Source: Caulobacter sp. 602-2 (GTDB lineage: Bacteria; Pseudomonadota; Alphaproteobacteria; Caulobacterales; Caulobacteraceae). Taken from it: a DNA stretch of 64,000 nucleotides. Location of the stretch: NCBI RefSeq assembly GCF_011043625.1, contig NZ_JAAKGT010000002.1, forward strand, positions 124,001 through 188,000. The letters are read 5' to 3'. A program made the position numbers and the translations under genes. Under the pieces are notes generated by a model. The model saw nothing but the letters and a program-made list of their open reading frames with translations, ran no database searches and was not told the DNA's origin. The first letter of the stretch is position 1, and each line of letters opens with the position of its first letter. Below are positions 37,490 through 48,615 of the stretch, in pieces.

Positions 37490-38169
37490 TTCGATTCTTT
37501 ATTCTTGGACCGTAAATCGGAACAGAAATTTGAATGTGATGCAAGACGGACGCTCTTCAACATCATCCCCCTCAAAATCGCTTCAAATGCCGTGCCCGAG
37601 CAACAATGTAATTCCATGACGCGGGCCTCAATCCCCATCCCCCGCCGCACAAACCCCAACCCAATCAACGCCCTAGACAAAAACGCACGTTTCCCATCCG
37701 ACAGCTCCAAACCGCCCGCATAATCCTCTCCATCCCGTCGCGGGGAGAGGGCGCTAGGATCCGGCCCGATGCGTGCGGCGGGGTGCGATCGAGCGGGGCC
37801 TCCTGGAGCGGCGTGAGCCGGGCCGGCGGGGCTTGAACGGAGGGCGGGGGACGTAAACCCGCCTATCGGGGGCTTGCCTGTCATGGGCTCCCGCCCGCCC
37901 GAGGGTCCGCGCCATACGCGCCTCCCGGCCGTCAAGAAACGGGGAGCCTGCGCGGTGGAAGGGGTAAAGGGCGGAAGAGGCCCGCGCGCCCCGGCCTGAG
38001 GTCAAACGATCGCGCGGGGCGTCAAGGCTTCGTCGAAACGGTAACCACACACAGCTTCCGGACGCGGTCCGGACGCCCCGCGCCCTCTCCATTCCCTTCG
38101 CAGCGAAAGCGCGAGGCCGATTTCCCGCACCCTCTCCCATGGGGAGAGGTTTGAGGAGGCACGCCCCCC
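37490..38169. other. Intergenic transition from AT-rich island to normal GC; no gene supported
   Basis: The first ~200 bases remain AT-rich and belong to the island's right end. From about 37730 the base composition returns to normal. Palindromes with CTCTCC arms occur near 37729-37750 and as CCTCTCCC-ATG-GGGAGAGG at 38131-38149, just before the next gene. Open frames here lack any recognisable protein pattern, although the minus-strand frame ending near 37480 might be the remains of something lost. No insertion-sequence ends were found. Confidence 0.5.
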
Positions 38170-38538
38170 ATGGCCAAGCGCCGCAACGCCCTCCCCGTCC
38201 GCCCGCACCGCAAGCGCGGCCTGCCCGACGCCGACGGAAACGTCGTCTGCAAGGCCGAGCGCCGATGGCGCATGCGCCGGGCCGTCGGGCTGATCGCCGA
38301 CAAGTTCAGGGCCCACCGGCCCGGCGAGAGCGACTACGAAAAGCAGAAGCGCGCGGAACCCGGCCAGGAGGGCTATCTCGGCTGGTGGTGGGATCCCCAG
38401 TGGGACGCCTACTGCACGCCCGAGGCGCGCCGCTGGCAATGGCCGCAGGATCGCCTGCGGGGGTCGTCGCTCCCCGATCGCCGCGACCCGAAGGTGGCGG
38501 AGCTCTGGCCGTGGGAGGCCGTGGACATCGACTGGTAG
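38170..38538 (+). CDS. Hypothetical protein, basic and tryptophan-rich (122 aa)
   Basis: A short basic protein beginning MAKRRNALPVRPHRKRGLPD. Towards the end it has many tryptophans (GYLGWWWDPQWDAY, RRWQWPQDRL, AELWPWEAVDIDW). No domain, signal peptide or membrane segment is recognisable. The ATG follows a GGAGG ribosome site (38155-38159). It might be translated as an independent small gene; its neighbours give no functional hint. Confidence 0.55.
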   Translation: MAKRRNALPVRPHRKRGLPDADGNVVCKAERRWRMRRAVGLIADKFRAHRPGESDYEKQKRAEPGQEGYLGWWWDPQWDAYCTPEARRWQWPQDRLRGSSLPDRRDPKVAELWPWEAVDIDW

Positions 38539-38642
38539 CCTGGCGCCGGCTCAGGGCGACGGCCTCCGCGAAAATCAACAAGACTGCGCACGTCCGCCGT
38601 GGGAGGACTGCTCTCACGCAACAAGCCTGCCGGAGCCCTCCC

Positions 38643-39536
38643 ATGATCGACCTCGTCATCGACGCCCGCCGCCGCGACATCGGCGGTTTCGAGGTCGGGC
38701 GGGTGCTGCCCTTCGCCAAGCGGCGCATGGTCGGGCCGTTCGTGTTCCTCGACCACATGGGCCCGGCCAGCTTCGACCCGAACTTCCCCCAGAGCGTCGA
38801 CGTGCGGCCCCACCCGCATATCGGCCTGTCGACCCTGAGCTACCTGTTCGAAGGGGCCATGACCCACCGCGACAGCGTCGGCTCGGAGATCGAGATCGTG
38901 CCCGGCGAGGTCAACTGGATGACGGCCGGGTCGGGCATCACCCACTCCGAACGCTTCGAGACCCTGCGCAGCCAGGGCGGGGTGATGAACGGCATGCAGG
39001 CCTGGATCGCCCTGCCCAAGGAATTCGAGGAGATGGATCCCGGCTTCAGCCACCACGCCGGCTCGGCCGACCTGCCCTACTACGAAGGCGCGGGCCTCAA
39101 GGCGCGGCTGATCGCCGGCGAGGCCTTTGGCGCCAAGGCCAGCGTGCCGGTGCACTCGCCGCTGTTCTACGTCCACTGGGAACTGGCGGCCGGGGCCAAG
39201 GCGGCCCTGCCGGCCGAATATTCCGAGCGCGCGGCCTATGTCTCCAGCGGCCGCGTGGAAGTGGCCGGCCGCGAGCTGGGCGCGGCCCAGATGGCCGTGT
39301 TCGCCCCGGGCGAGACCGTGGTGTTCGAGGCCCTGGAGCCGTCGGTGGTCATGCTGCTGGGCGGCGAGCCGATCGGCCCGCGCTTCATCGAGTGGAACTT
39401 CGTCTCCTCGTCGAAGGACCGCATCGAGCAGGCCAAGGCCGACTGGCGCGCCGGCCGCATGAAGCTGCCCGACCTCGACGACGGCGAGTTCATCCCCCTG
39501 CCGGAGGACTACACGCCGCCGGCTTCGCCGCTCTAA
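38643..39536 (+). CDS. Pirin-family protein (bicupin)
   Basis: A 297-residue pirin. The N-terminal cupin carries the typical metal ligands in VRPHPHIGLSTLSYLFEGAMTHRDS and SGITHSERF (H, H, H and E). The C-terminal half has the second cupin (VHWELAAGAKAALP) and the typical FIEWNFVSSSKDRIEQAKADWRAGRM near the end. Bacterial pirins such as YhhW have quercetinase activity, and others bind regulators; the role here is not known. The start at 38643 gives MIDLVIDARRRDIGGFEVGR, the expected family N-terminus. Confidence 0.93.
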   Translation: MIDLVIDARRRDIGGFEVGRVLPFAKRRMVGPFVFLDHMGPASFDPNFPQSVDVRPHPHIGLSTLSYLFEGAMTHRDSVGSEIEIVPGEVNWMTAGSGITHSERFETLRSQGGVMNGMQAWIALPKEFEEMDPGFSHHAGSADLPYYEGAGLKARLIAGEAFGAKASVPVHSPLFYVHWELAAGAKAALPAEYSERAAYVSSGRVEVAGRELGAAQMAVFAPGETVVFEALEPSVVMLLGGEPIGPRFIEWNFVSSSKDRIEQAKADWRAGRMKLPDLDDGEFIPLPEDYTPPASPL

Positions 39537-39544
39537 GACGAGAC

Positions 39545-39705
39545 CCTTCTCCCCTTGCGGGAGAAGGTGTCAGCGACGCTGACGGATGAGGGGTCGATAG
39601 GCCTGTCCACTGCGAAAGCGGAACGACCGGATGCGGCGGCTGAAGGATCTGAGAGACCCCTCATCCGTCGCCTGCGGCGCCACCTTCTCCCGCAAGGGGA
39701 GAAGG
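39545..39705. repeat. Long inverted repeat with CCTTCTCCCC arms
   Basis: Two arms of 25 bp (39545-39569 and 39681-39705) are perfectly complementary, with core CCTTCTCCCCTTGCGG. A further 15-bp pair, GACGGATGAGGGGTC (39581-39595), matches 39655-39669. The whole forms a hairpin-like dyad between the convergent pirin and serine-hydrolase genes and could stop transcription from either side. Confidence 0.75.
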
Positions 39706-39712
39706 ACGTCTT

Positions 39713-40936
39713 TCAAGCCGCCTCCTCGAACGCCGCGTAGACCAGCGTGCGCAGCTCCCGCCGGATGGGATAGACGCTCGACGGCATCAGCTGGGTCATG
39801 AACACCACCGCCAGGTCTTCCACCGGGTCGACCCAGAAGGCGGTCGAGGCCATGCCGCCCCAGAAGGCCTCGCCCAGGCTGCCGATGGTGCGGGTGCGGG
39901 CCAGATCGGTGGTCACCGCGAAGCCGAGGCCGAAGCCGACGCCGTCATAGACGCTCTCGCTGAACAGCGACTTCGACATCTCGGTCAGTTCGCGGCCGCC
40001 CGGAAGGTGATTGAGCATCATCGCCTTCAGCGTCTTGGGGCTGACGATGCGGGCGCCGTCCAGCTGGCCGCCGTTCAGGATCATGCGGCAGAAGCGCATA
40101 TAGTCGGCGGCGGTGGAGACGAGGCCCCCGCCGCCCGACTTGAACAGCGGGTCCTTGAGGAACGGGCTCTGGGTCGGATCGTCCTGCAGCACGACCTTGC
40201 CCTTGGGGTCCAGGCTGTAGCAGGCGGCGAAGCGACCCTGGTCGGCTTCGGGAACGAAGAAGCCGGTGTCGACCATCTTCAGCGGGTCGAAGATGCGGTC
40301 TTTCAGGAACTGGTCGAACGGCTGGCCCGAAATGACCTGGACGAGGTAGCCCAGCACGTCGGTGCAGACCGAATAGTTCCAGGCCTCGCCGGGGCTGAAC
40401 TCCAGCGGCAGCTTGGCCAGCTCGGCGATGAAGCCGTCGAGGTCGCGCGGGCCCGGCAGGTCGTCGAGGTGCAGCTTGCGATAGGCCGCGTCGATATTGC
40501 CGCGCTGCTGGAAGCCGTAGGTGAAGCCGGCCGTGTGGCGCAACAGGTCGATCATCCGCATCGGCTCGGCCAGCGGCTTGGTCTGGAACATGCCCAGGCT
40601 GCCGGCGGCGAACACGCCCAGGTCCTTGAAGGCCGGGATGAAGCGATGGACGGGGTCCTCGAGGGCGACGCGGCCCTCCTCGACCAGCATCATGAAGGCG
40701 ATCGAGGTGATCGGCTTGGTCATCGAGTAGATGCGGTACAGCGTGTCGGACTTCAGCGCCGTTCCGCGCTCGCGGTCGGCCAGGCCCAGCACGGTCTCAT
40801 GGGCCAGCTGGCCCCTGCGCCAGACCTGCAGCTGGGCGCCGGGCAGAAGGCCGGGCTCGACATACTTGGCCTGCAGGAACGTATCGATGCGCTTCAGGCG
40901 CTGCGACGACAGGCCGACGGCTTCGGGCGTGCTCAA
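39713..40936 (-). CDS. Serine hydrolase of the class C beta-lactamase family
   Basis: A 407-residue protein without a signal peptide. It shows the SxxK active-site motif SMTK in DTLYRIYSMTKPITSIAFM, YSV in WNYSVCTDVLGYLVQ in the second motif position, and a typical GSLGEAFWGGMASTAFWVDP near the C-terminus. These proteins include esterases and D-aminopeptidases rather than true beta-lactamases, so antibiotic resistance should not be inferred. It is divergent from the hybrid kinase with a 129-base shared region. Confidence 0.9.
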   Translation of the reverse strand: MSTPEAVGLSSQRLKRIDTFLQAKYVEPGLLPGAQLQVWRRGQLAHETVLGLADRERGTALKSDTLYRIYSMTKPITSIAFMMLVEEGRVALEDPVHRFIPAFKDLGVFAAGSLGMFQTKPLAEPMRMIDLLRHTAGFTYGFQQRGNIDAAYRKLHLDDLPGPRDLDGFIAELAKLPLEFSPGEAWNYSVCTDVLGYLVQVISGQPFDQFLKDRIFDPLKMVDTGFFVPEADQGRFAACYSLDPKGKVVLQDDPTQSPFLKDPLFKSGGGGLVSTAADYMRFCRMILNGGQLDGARIVSPKTLKAMMLNHLPGGRELTEMSKSLFSESVYDGVGFGLGFAVTTDLARTRTIGSLGEAFWGGMASTAFWVDPVEDLAVVFMTQLMPSSVYPIRRELRTLVYAAFEEAA

Positions 40937-41065
40937 ACGGGAATCCCCCTTTACTGGCGCGACCTTCAGTCACGGTCGCCTTATTATCGCGGATCGAATA
41001 GGCGGTACGGGAAACGCAACCTTTACCCCATCCTGCGTTGATCGATTGAAGACGAGGGGAGCGCG

Positions 41066-42970
41066 ATGGGCAAGCGTCCCGAGGGCGAGACGGCCTCGAA
41101 CATCGATCGGGCGGCGGCCGACTGGTTTTTCCAGAACAGCCTCGACATGTTCGTGGTGCTGCAGGACCGCGCCATCGTGCGGGTCAATCCGGCCTGGAGC
41201 GCGATCGCCGGCTGGACCGCCGACGAGACGCTGGGCCGCTCGATCCGCGACTTTCTGCACCTGCACGACACCGAGGTGCTGGAACAGGCCGGCCGGGTGC
41301 TGCGGGCCGAGGGCCAGGTGCAGTCCGAGCACCGGCTGGCGCGCAAGGGCGGCGGCTGGCTGTGGGTGCGATCGCGCTCGAAGATCCTGCCCGACGGCGC
41401 GCTGCTGATCGTCTTCCAGGACTTTTCCGAGGAGCGCCTGCGCCGCCTCCAGCGCCAGCAGGCCGAGCGCGCCAACGAGATGCTGCGCAACGCCGCCGGC
41501 GTCTATGTCTGGCGCTTCGAGACCGGCAAGGGGATCTACTATTTCGAGCAGGACATCACGACCCTGGCCGCCCCGCTGGGCGACGCGCGGCAGATGACGG
41601 TGTCGGAGATGCTGACCGCCATCCATCCCGACGACCGCCATGCCATGACCCGCGCCTTCCTGCGCACCCAGGAGACCGGCGAGCACGCCCAGCTGGTCTA
41701 TCGTCACGCCGACCCCTCCCGCGAGGGCTGGAGCTGGATGCGCACCGACTGGCGCGGCGTGCGGGCCGGGGCGGGCGAGCTGTTCGACGTCATCGGCATC
41801 AGCCAGGACGTCACCGAGCTGCTGGTCGCCCGCGACGCGGCCCTGGCCGCCACCGCGGCCAAGTCGCAGTTCCTGGCCAATATGAGCCACGAGATCCGCA
41901 CCCCGATGAACGGCGTGCTCGGGGTCCTGCACCTCCTCAAGCACGAGCCGCTGTCGGCCGACGGCCGCCGCCTGCTGGCCGAGGCCCTGGGCTGCGGCGC
42001 CATGCTGTCGGAGCTGCTCAACGACATCATCGACTTCTCCAAGGTCGAGGCCGGCAAGCTGGAGCTCTCTTCCGAGGCGCTGGATCCGTCGGCCCTGCTG
42101 CGCAGCGTCGCCGACCTGCTGGAGCCCCAGGCCGAGGCCAAGGGCCTGGCCATCCGTGTCGAGGCCCCGCCGGCGGGCCAGGCCTTCGTCGCCGCCGATC
42201 CGGTCCGCCTGCGCCAGGCGCTGTTCAACCTGATCGGCAACGCCGTGAAGTTCACCCTGGCCGGCCAGGTGACCGCCCGCCTGTCCGTCGCGCCCGCCGA
42301 GAAGGCCCTGCGCCTGCGCTTCGAGGTCGAGGACACCGGCGTCGGCATCCCGCTCGACGCCCAGGCGAGCCTGTTCGAGCGCTTCAGCCAGGCCGACGGC
42401 TCGACCACCCGGCGGTTCGGCGGGGCGGGCCTTGGCCTGTCGATCACCCGCCGCCTGGCCCAGCTGATGGGCGGCGACATCGGCTTTTCCAGCACGCCGG
42501 GCCAGGGCTCCACCTTCTGGCTCGAGGTCCTCGCCCCCGCCGCCCAGGCTCCGGCCGCTGCCGGCGACGAGGCCGACGCCCCGATGCTCGACGGGCTCAA
42601 GGTGCTGCTGGTCGAGGACAACGCGGTCAACCGCCTGATCGCCACCCGCATGCTGGAAGCCCTCGGCGCCCGCGTGGCGACGGCCGAGGACGGCCAGGCC
42701 GGCATCGTCGCGGCCGCGCGCGGCTACGACCTGATCTTCATGGACATCCAGATGCCGATCATGGACGGGGTCGAGGCGACGCGCGCCATCCGCGCCCTGC
42801 CCGGCCCGGCCGGCGCCGCGCCGATCGTGGCCATGACCGCCAACGCCCTGGCCCACCAGACCGCCGCCTATGCCGAGGCCGGCATGAACGGCTCGGTGGC
42901 CAAGCCGCTGTCGCCCGCCGCCCTGGTCCGCGCCGTGGTCGACGCCCTGCCCGCCCGCCGCCCTCACTGA
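41066..42970 (+). CDS. Hybrid histidine kinase with two PAS domains and receiver
   Basis: A 634-residue soluble hybrid kinase. PAS 1 spans ~20-125 (SLDMFVVLQDRAIVRVNPAWSAIAGW), and PAS 2 spans ~140-255 (YVWRFETGKGIYYFEQDI), then the phosphoacceptor H275 in FLANMSHEIRTPMNGVLG. The ATPase domain has FNLIGNAVKFT, EDTGVGIP and GAGLGLSI. The C-terminal receiver (~510-630) has phosphoacceptor D560 in LIFMDIQMPIMDGVEATRAI. No membrane segment is present, so it senses an internal signal. No partner regulator is adjacent; the nearest is the TetR gene, which is unrelated. Confidence 0.95.
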   Translation: MGKRPEGETASNIDRAAADWFFQNSLDMFVVLQDRAIVRVNPAWSAIAGWTADETLGRSIRDFLHLHDTEVLEQAGRVLRAEGQVQSEHRLARKGGGWLWVRSRSKILPDGALLIVFQDFSEERLRRLQRQQAERANEMLRNAAGVYVWRFETGKGIYYFEQDITTLAAPLGDARQMTVSEMLTAIHPDDRHAMTRAFLRTQETGEHAQLVYRHADPSREGWSWMRTDWRGVRAGAGELFDVIGISQDVTELLVARDAALAATAAKSQFLANMSHEIRTPMNGVLGVLHLLKHEPLSADGRRLLAEALGCGAMLSELLNDIIDFSKVEAGKLELSSEALDPSALLRSVADLLEPQAEAKGLAIRVEAPPAGQAFVAADPVRLRQALFNLIGNAVKFTLAGQVTARLSVAPAEKALRLRFEVEDTGVGIPLDAQASLFERFSQADGSTTRRFGGAGLGLSITRRLAQLMGGDIGFSSTPGQGSTFWLEVLAPAAQAPAAAGDEADAPMLDGLKVLLVEDNAVNRLIATRMLEALGARVATAEDGQAGIVAAARGYDLIFMDIQMPIMDGVEATRAIRALPGPAGAAPIVAMTANALAHQTAAYAEAGMNGSVAKPLSPAALVRAVVDALPARRPH

Positions 42971-43042
42971 ACGGCCCCAGGACAGCCGCTGGACGGACGA
43001 AAACACGTCCGGGCCTTTCTGCGGCCTCGTTCCAGGCCTAGA

Positions 43043-43060
43043 TTGGACCCTTGAGTCCAA
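43043..43060. promoter_or_regulatory. TTGGAC-N6-GTCCAA dyad before the double-TetR gene
   Basis: A perfect 6-bp inverted repeat with a 6-bp centre, about 50 bases before the ATG at 43109. Its size and place are typical of a TetR operator, so it may be the site through which the protein represses itself. Confidence 0.45.
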
Positions 43061-43108
43061 CGCCGGGCCTTCTGACAGCAGGGGGCCAGCGTTGCAGGGG
43101 ACCTGATC

Positions 43109-44338
43109 ATGGACGACGGCCGGACCGTCACCGCGGCAACCGCGCGCTACGCGCAGAAGAAGGAAGCCATCCTGGCGGCCGCCACCGCCGTGCTCAATCG
43201 CCAGGGCGTCAAGGGCATGACCCTGGCCGACGTCGCCGCCAAGGTCGGGCTGATCACCACCAGCGTCACCTACTACTACCGCAAGAAGGACGACCTGGCC
43301 GCCGCCTGCTTCATCCGCGGACTGGAGCGGCTGGACGCGATGATCGACGAGGCGGCCTCAGAGCCCGACGCCGCCGGCCGCATCCGCAAGTTCCTGACCC
43401 TCTATCTCGACCTGTCGCGCCGGGTGCGCGCGGGACAAGACGCGCCGCTGGCCAGCTTCACCGAGATCCGCGCGCTGAAGGAGCCGATGCGCGCTTCGGT
43501 GCAGGCGGCCTTCGCCGACATCTTCCGCCGGGTGCGCGGCTTCTTCGACGGCGAGGCCTTCGCCCACCTCGACAAGGCCGAGCGCAACGCCCGCGCCCAC
43601 CTGCTGCTCGAACAGGTCTTCTGGACCGGCGCCTGGCTGCGCCGCTTCGACCTCGACGACTACGAGCGGGTGCGCGAGCGGATGTACGACATTCTCGTGG
43701 GCGGCATCGCCGGCGCCGGTCGCGACTGGACGCCGCCGGCCCTGCCCGACCCGACCCCGGCCTCCGACGAAGGCCAGGAATGGCGCGAGACCTTCCTGGT
43801 GGCCGCCACCCGCCTGATCAACCAGCGCGGCTATCGCGGCGCCTCGGTCGAGGACATCTCGGCGGCGCTGAACGTCACCAAGGGCTCGTTCTACCACCAC
43901 CACGAGGACAAGGACGCCCTGGTGGTCGAGTGCTTCCAGCGCACCTTCTCGGTCACCCGCCGCGCCCAGCTGTCGGCTCGCGCCCTTCCGGGCGACGGCT
44001 GGACGGCGGTGTCGGCGGCGACGGCCGCCCTGGTCGAGTACCAGCTGTCGGACCACGGCCCGCTCTTACGCGCCTCGTCGATGGGCGCCCTGCCGATCGA
44101 GATCCGCCACGAGATGAGCGACGGCTACGCCCGCGGCTCCAACCGCTTCGCCGGCATGATCGCCGACGGCATCGCCGACGGCTCGGTGCGCGCGGTCGAC
44201 CCGCTGGTCGCCGCCCATATGATCAACTCGATGCTGAACGCCGCGGCCTCGCTGCAGGCCTGGGCCCCGGGCGTCACCCGCGAAGACGCCGCGCGGCTGT
44301 TCGCAAGGCCTCTGCTGATGGGCCTGATGGCGCGGTAA
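43109..44338 (+). CDS. Double-TetR regulator: two TetR domains in one chain
   Basis: The 409-residue protein has two TetR DNA-binding domains. The first (~15-70) reads EAILAAATAVLNRQGVKGMTLADVAAKVGLITTSVTYYYRKKDDL; the second (~224-275) reads RETFLVAATRLINQRGYRGASVEDISAALNVTKGSFYHHHEDKDAL. Each is followed by its own C-terminal helical ligand domain (~75-205 and ~276-405). TetR proteins normally dimerise, so this chain may be a covalent pseudo-dimer with two different half-site preferences and ligands. It is not followed by an obvious target gene; the dyad at 43043 suggests autoregulation. Confidence 0.88.
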   Translation: MDDGRTVTAATARYAQKKEAILAAATAVLNRQGVKGMTLADVAAKVGLITTSVTYYYRKKDDLAAACFIRGLERLDAMIDEAASEPDAAGRIRKFLTLYLDLSRRVRAGQDAPLASFTEIRALKEPMRASVQAAFADIFRRVRGFFDGEAFAHLDKAERNARAHLLLEQVFWTGAWLRRFDLDDYERVRERMYDILVGGIAGAGRDWTPPALPDPTPASDEGQEWRETFLVAATRLINQRGYRGASVEDISAALNVTKGSFYHHHEDKDALVVECFQRTFSVTRRAQLSARALPGDGWTAVSAATAALVEYQLSDHGPLLRASSMGALPIEIRHEMSDGYARGSNRFAGMIADGIADGSVRAVDPLVAAHMINSMLNAAASLQAWAPGVTREDAARLFARPLLMGLMAR

Positions 44339-44360
44339 ACGGCCGTTCAGCGGCTGCGGA

Positions 44361-44984
44361 TCACCATTCGGCCTTGCAGCGCGGCGACATCAGGTGGCGC
44401 TCGGCTTCCCGGGTCCGGCAGATGGTCTGCATCCGGCATACGGCGGGCAGATAGCTCCCGAAGTTCGGGCTTGGTCCGAGCGAGAACCTTCCGGTTTGCG
44501 CCAGCTCGACATAGGACGTCTGATTGAGCGACGATTTCAGCAGTTCGGCGCTTTCGCCGACGACATCGCCCTTACCCCGCTTGATCCGCGACACGTGATA
44601 GTGGCGCATCGCCGCGTCGGCGAGTTCGCGCGAAAAGTTGTGGGCCTCGCCCACGTCTTTCACGCTCTCGGCATAGTACGGACCGCCAGGCAGGATTTCC
44701 TCGTAGAGATCGACGGTCTCGGCCGTCTCCTCATTGAGGGCGAAGCTCCTTTTCTGGGCCAGGTTATCGTGCGCGGTCACGGCGCTGAACACCTTGCAGT
44801 TCTCCGCCAGGCTGGAGGACGAGACGCCGTAGGTCGACGTGACGTCGGCCGTGTTTGCGCTACATCCCGCCATCACCGCGAACACGGCGATGGCGAACAC
44901 CCCTCGGCTCAGACCGCCAGAAGCGACGCGATCGCCCGCCTTCCCGTTTCCGCCCGCGTCACAGTCGATCATTGCCCGTCTCAT
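44361..44984 (-). CDS. Putative lipoprotein, function unknown
   Basis: A 207-residue product beginning RRAMIDCDAGGNGKAGD, with a hydrophobic stretch GVFAIAVFAVMAGC that ends in a lipobox. The mature part has a helical pattern (AETVDLYEEILPGG; HNFSRELADAAMRHYHVSRIKRG) and four further cysteines, two of them near the end in CRMQTICRTRE. The start is uncertain, as ATG codons at 44984 and 44972 are both in frame, and the N-terminal region before the hydrophobic stretch is unusually long for a lipoprotein. No family recognised. Confidence 0.6.
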   Translation of the reverse strand: MRRAMIDCDAGGNGKAGDRVASGGLSRGVFAIAVFAVMAGCSANTADVTSTYGVSSSSLAENCKVFSAVTAHDNLAQKRSFALNEETAETVDLYEEILPGGPYYAESVKDVGEAHNFSRELADAAMRHYHVSRIKRGKGDVVGESAELLKSSLNQTSYVELAQTGRFSLGPSPNFGSYLPAVCRMQTICRTREAERHLMSPRCKAEW

Positions 44985-45042
44985 CAAGATGCCCCGCCCC
45001 ACACTCAACCTGGCGAAGTGCGGGGCGGGCGACAAGCCGTGC

Positions 45043-46062
45043 TCAGATCCCCGCCACGTAGGCGTCCACCTGCGCCAGCCGCCGCGCCTTTTCGGCCTCG
45101 TCGAGGAACGAGCCTTCGAAGCTGTTCCTGGCCAGCACCACCAAGTCCTCGCGCGTCAGGTCCACGGCCTTGGCGGTCTCCAGGTAATTGTCGAGCAGGT
45201 AGCCGCCGAAATAGGCCGGGTCGTCGGAGTTCACCGTGGCCTTGAGGCCCAGGTCCAGCATCTTGCGCATCGGGTGCGCAGTCAGGTCGGGCACCACGCA
45301 GAGCTTCAGGTTCGACAGCGGGCACACCGTCAGCGTCACGCCGTCGGCCACCAGACGGGCGGTCAGCCCCTCGTCTTCCAGCGCCCGGTTGCCGTGGTCG
45401 ATGCGGTCGACGCCGACGAGGTCGATGGCTTCCCAGACGTATTCCGGCGGCCCCTCCTCGCCCGCGTGGGCGACGATCTTGAGGCCAAGCTCGCGGGCGG
45501 CCTTGAACACCCGGGCGAACTTGGCCGGCGGATGGCCGACCTCCGAAGAGTCCAGGCCCACGCCGGCGATCTTCGCCAGATGCGGCTTGGCCTGCTCAAG
45601 GGTCTCGAAAGCGCTTTCTTCCGACAGGTGACGCAGGAAGCAGAGGATCAGCTTGGAGGTCACCCCCAGGCGCTCCTCGGCTTCCTTCATGCCGTCCAGC
45701 AGGCCGTCGATCACCGTCTCGAAGGCGATCCCCCGCTCAGTGTGGGTCTGCGGGTCGAAGAAGATCTCGGCGTGCACACCGCCATCGGCGGCCAGGCGCT
45801 CGAAATAGGCCAGCGCCAGGTCCTTGAAGTCGGCCCGCGTGATCAGCACGCCCGCACCCTGGTAGTAGATGTCCAGGAAGTCCTGCAGGTTCGAGAAGGC
45901 GTAGGCCGCGCGGATCTCCTCCACCGACTTGTACGGCAGCGAGATCCCGTTGCGTTCGGCCAGGGCGAACATCAGTTCCGGTTCGAGGCTGCCCTCGATG
46001 TGCATGTGCAGTTCGGCCTTGGGCAGGCCGCGGGCGAAGGCTTCGAGCGTGGTGTCGGTCAT
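45043..46062 (-). CDS. Adenine deaminase (adenosine-deaminase superfamily, type 2)
   Basis: A 339-residue amidohydrolase. Zinc ligands appear as HMHIEGS (HxH), the H in VAHAGEEGPPEY, and the D pair in VNSDDPAYFGGYL. The segments NLQDFLDIYYQGAGVLI, FFDPQTHTERGI, FLRHLSEESAFETLEQA and GVGLDSSEVGHPP, as well as CPLSNLKLCVV, match bacterial adenine deaminases rather than true adenosine deaminases. It converts adenine to hypoxanthine in purine salvage. It lies alone on the minus strand, with an exclusive 459-base upstream region. Confidence 0.88.
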   Translation of the reverse strand: MTDTTLEAFARGLPKAELHMHIEGSLEPELMFALAERNGISLPYKSVEEIRAAYAFSNLQDFLDIYYQGAGVLITRADFKDLALAYFERLAADGGVHAEIFFDPQTHTERGIAFETVIDGLLDGMKEAEERLGVTSKLILCFLRHLSEESAFETLEQAKPHLAKIAGVGLDSSEVGHPPAKFARVFKAARELGLKIVAHAGEEGPPEYVWEAIDLVGVDRIDHGNRALEDEGLTARLVADGVTLTVCPLSNLKLCVVPDLTAHPMRKMLDLGLKATVNSDDPAYFGGYLLDNYLETAKAVDLTREDLVVLARNSFEGSFLDEAEKARRLAQVDAYVAGI

Positions 46063-46521
46063 CGCAATTCCATCGGCTCGCGAGGCGCCAGGGTCAAGCC
46101 CGCACGTCGCGCCCGCACAAGGCGGCGCGGGAGCCTGGCCCCCGCGCCGAGGTGCGCTTCACCTCTAAGTTTCGACGCGTCGTATGCACCGCGTCGCGCC
46201 CGCGCCGGAATCGGTCTTGGAATATTCCGCACGCCTGCAAGCGGCGGCGGACGGCCGGTCCTGGTGCGAACTCCCTCCCCAGTCTGGTCGATTGTGTTTG
46301 GGAACCGAAGGCTTACGCGCCGACGCGATGTCACGTCGGCCCGCGCCGGCAGGCGCCATCTCGACCGAAACTGAACCCTTCGAATGTCCAGTACGACGCC
46401 TTGAACGTCAACCTGCGGCGCCCGAAAAAGCGGCGCCGGCCGCGCCCTCTGGACTCTCGCGCGCCATCGTGCTGGCTTTAGTCAAACAAGCGTTCAAACG
46501 AACCGAGAAGGGTGGAACCGC
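46063..46521. other. Divergent upstream region between adenine deaminase and beta-oxidation genes
   Basis: No supported gene. It holds the promoters for both neighbours. Just before the beta-oxidation gene, TCAAACAAGCGTTCAAACG (46482-46500) contains CAAAC-N4-GTT, half of the CAAAC-N(2-4)-GTTTG pattern recognised by fatty-acid TetR regulators such as PsrA; the second half is poor, so this is only a hint. Confidence 0.4.
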
Positions 46522-48600
<2,079 letters not shown>

Positions 48601-48615
48601 CCGCCGCTGCGCGAC

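Noticed and set aside
37480..37935. Minus-strand frame overlapping the start of the island gene, suggestive of a decayed gene.
   Set aside because: The text changes from AT-rich to repeat-like GC-rich sequence partway through and shows no protein pattern; kept only as a remark on the gap.
46482..46500. A PsrA/FadR-like operator before the beta-oxidation gene.
   Set aside because: Only one half (CAAAC) and part of the other match; not enough to list as an operator.
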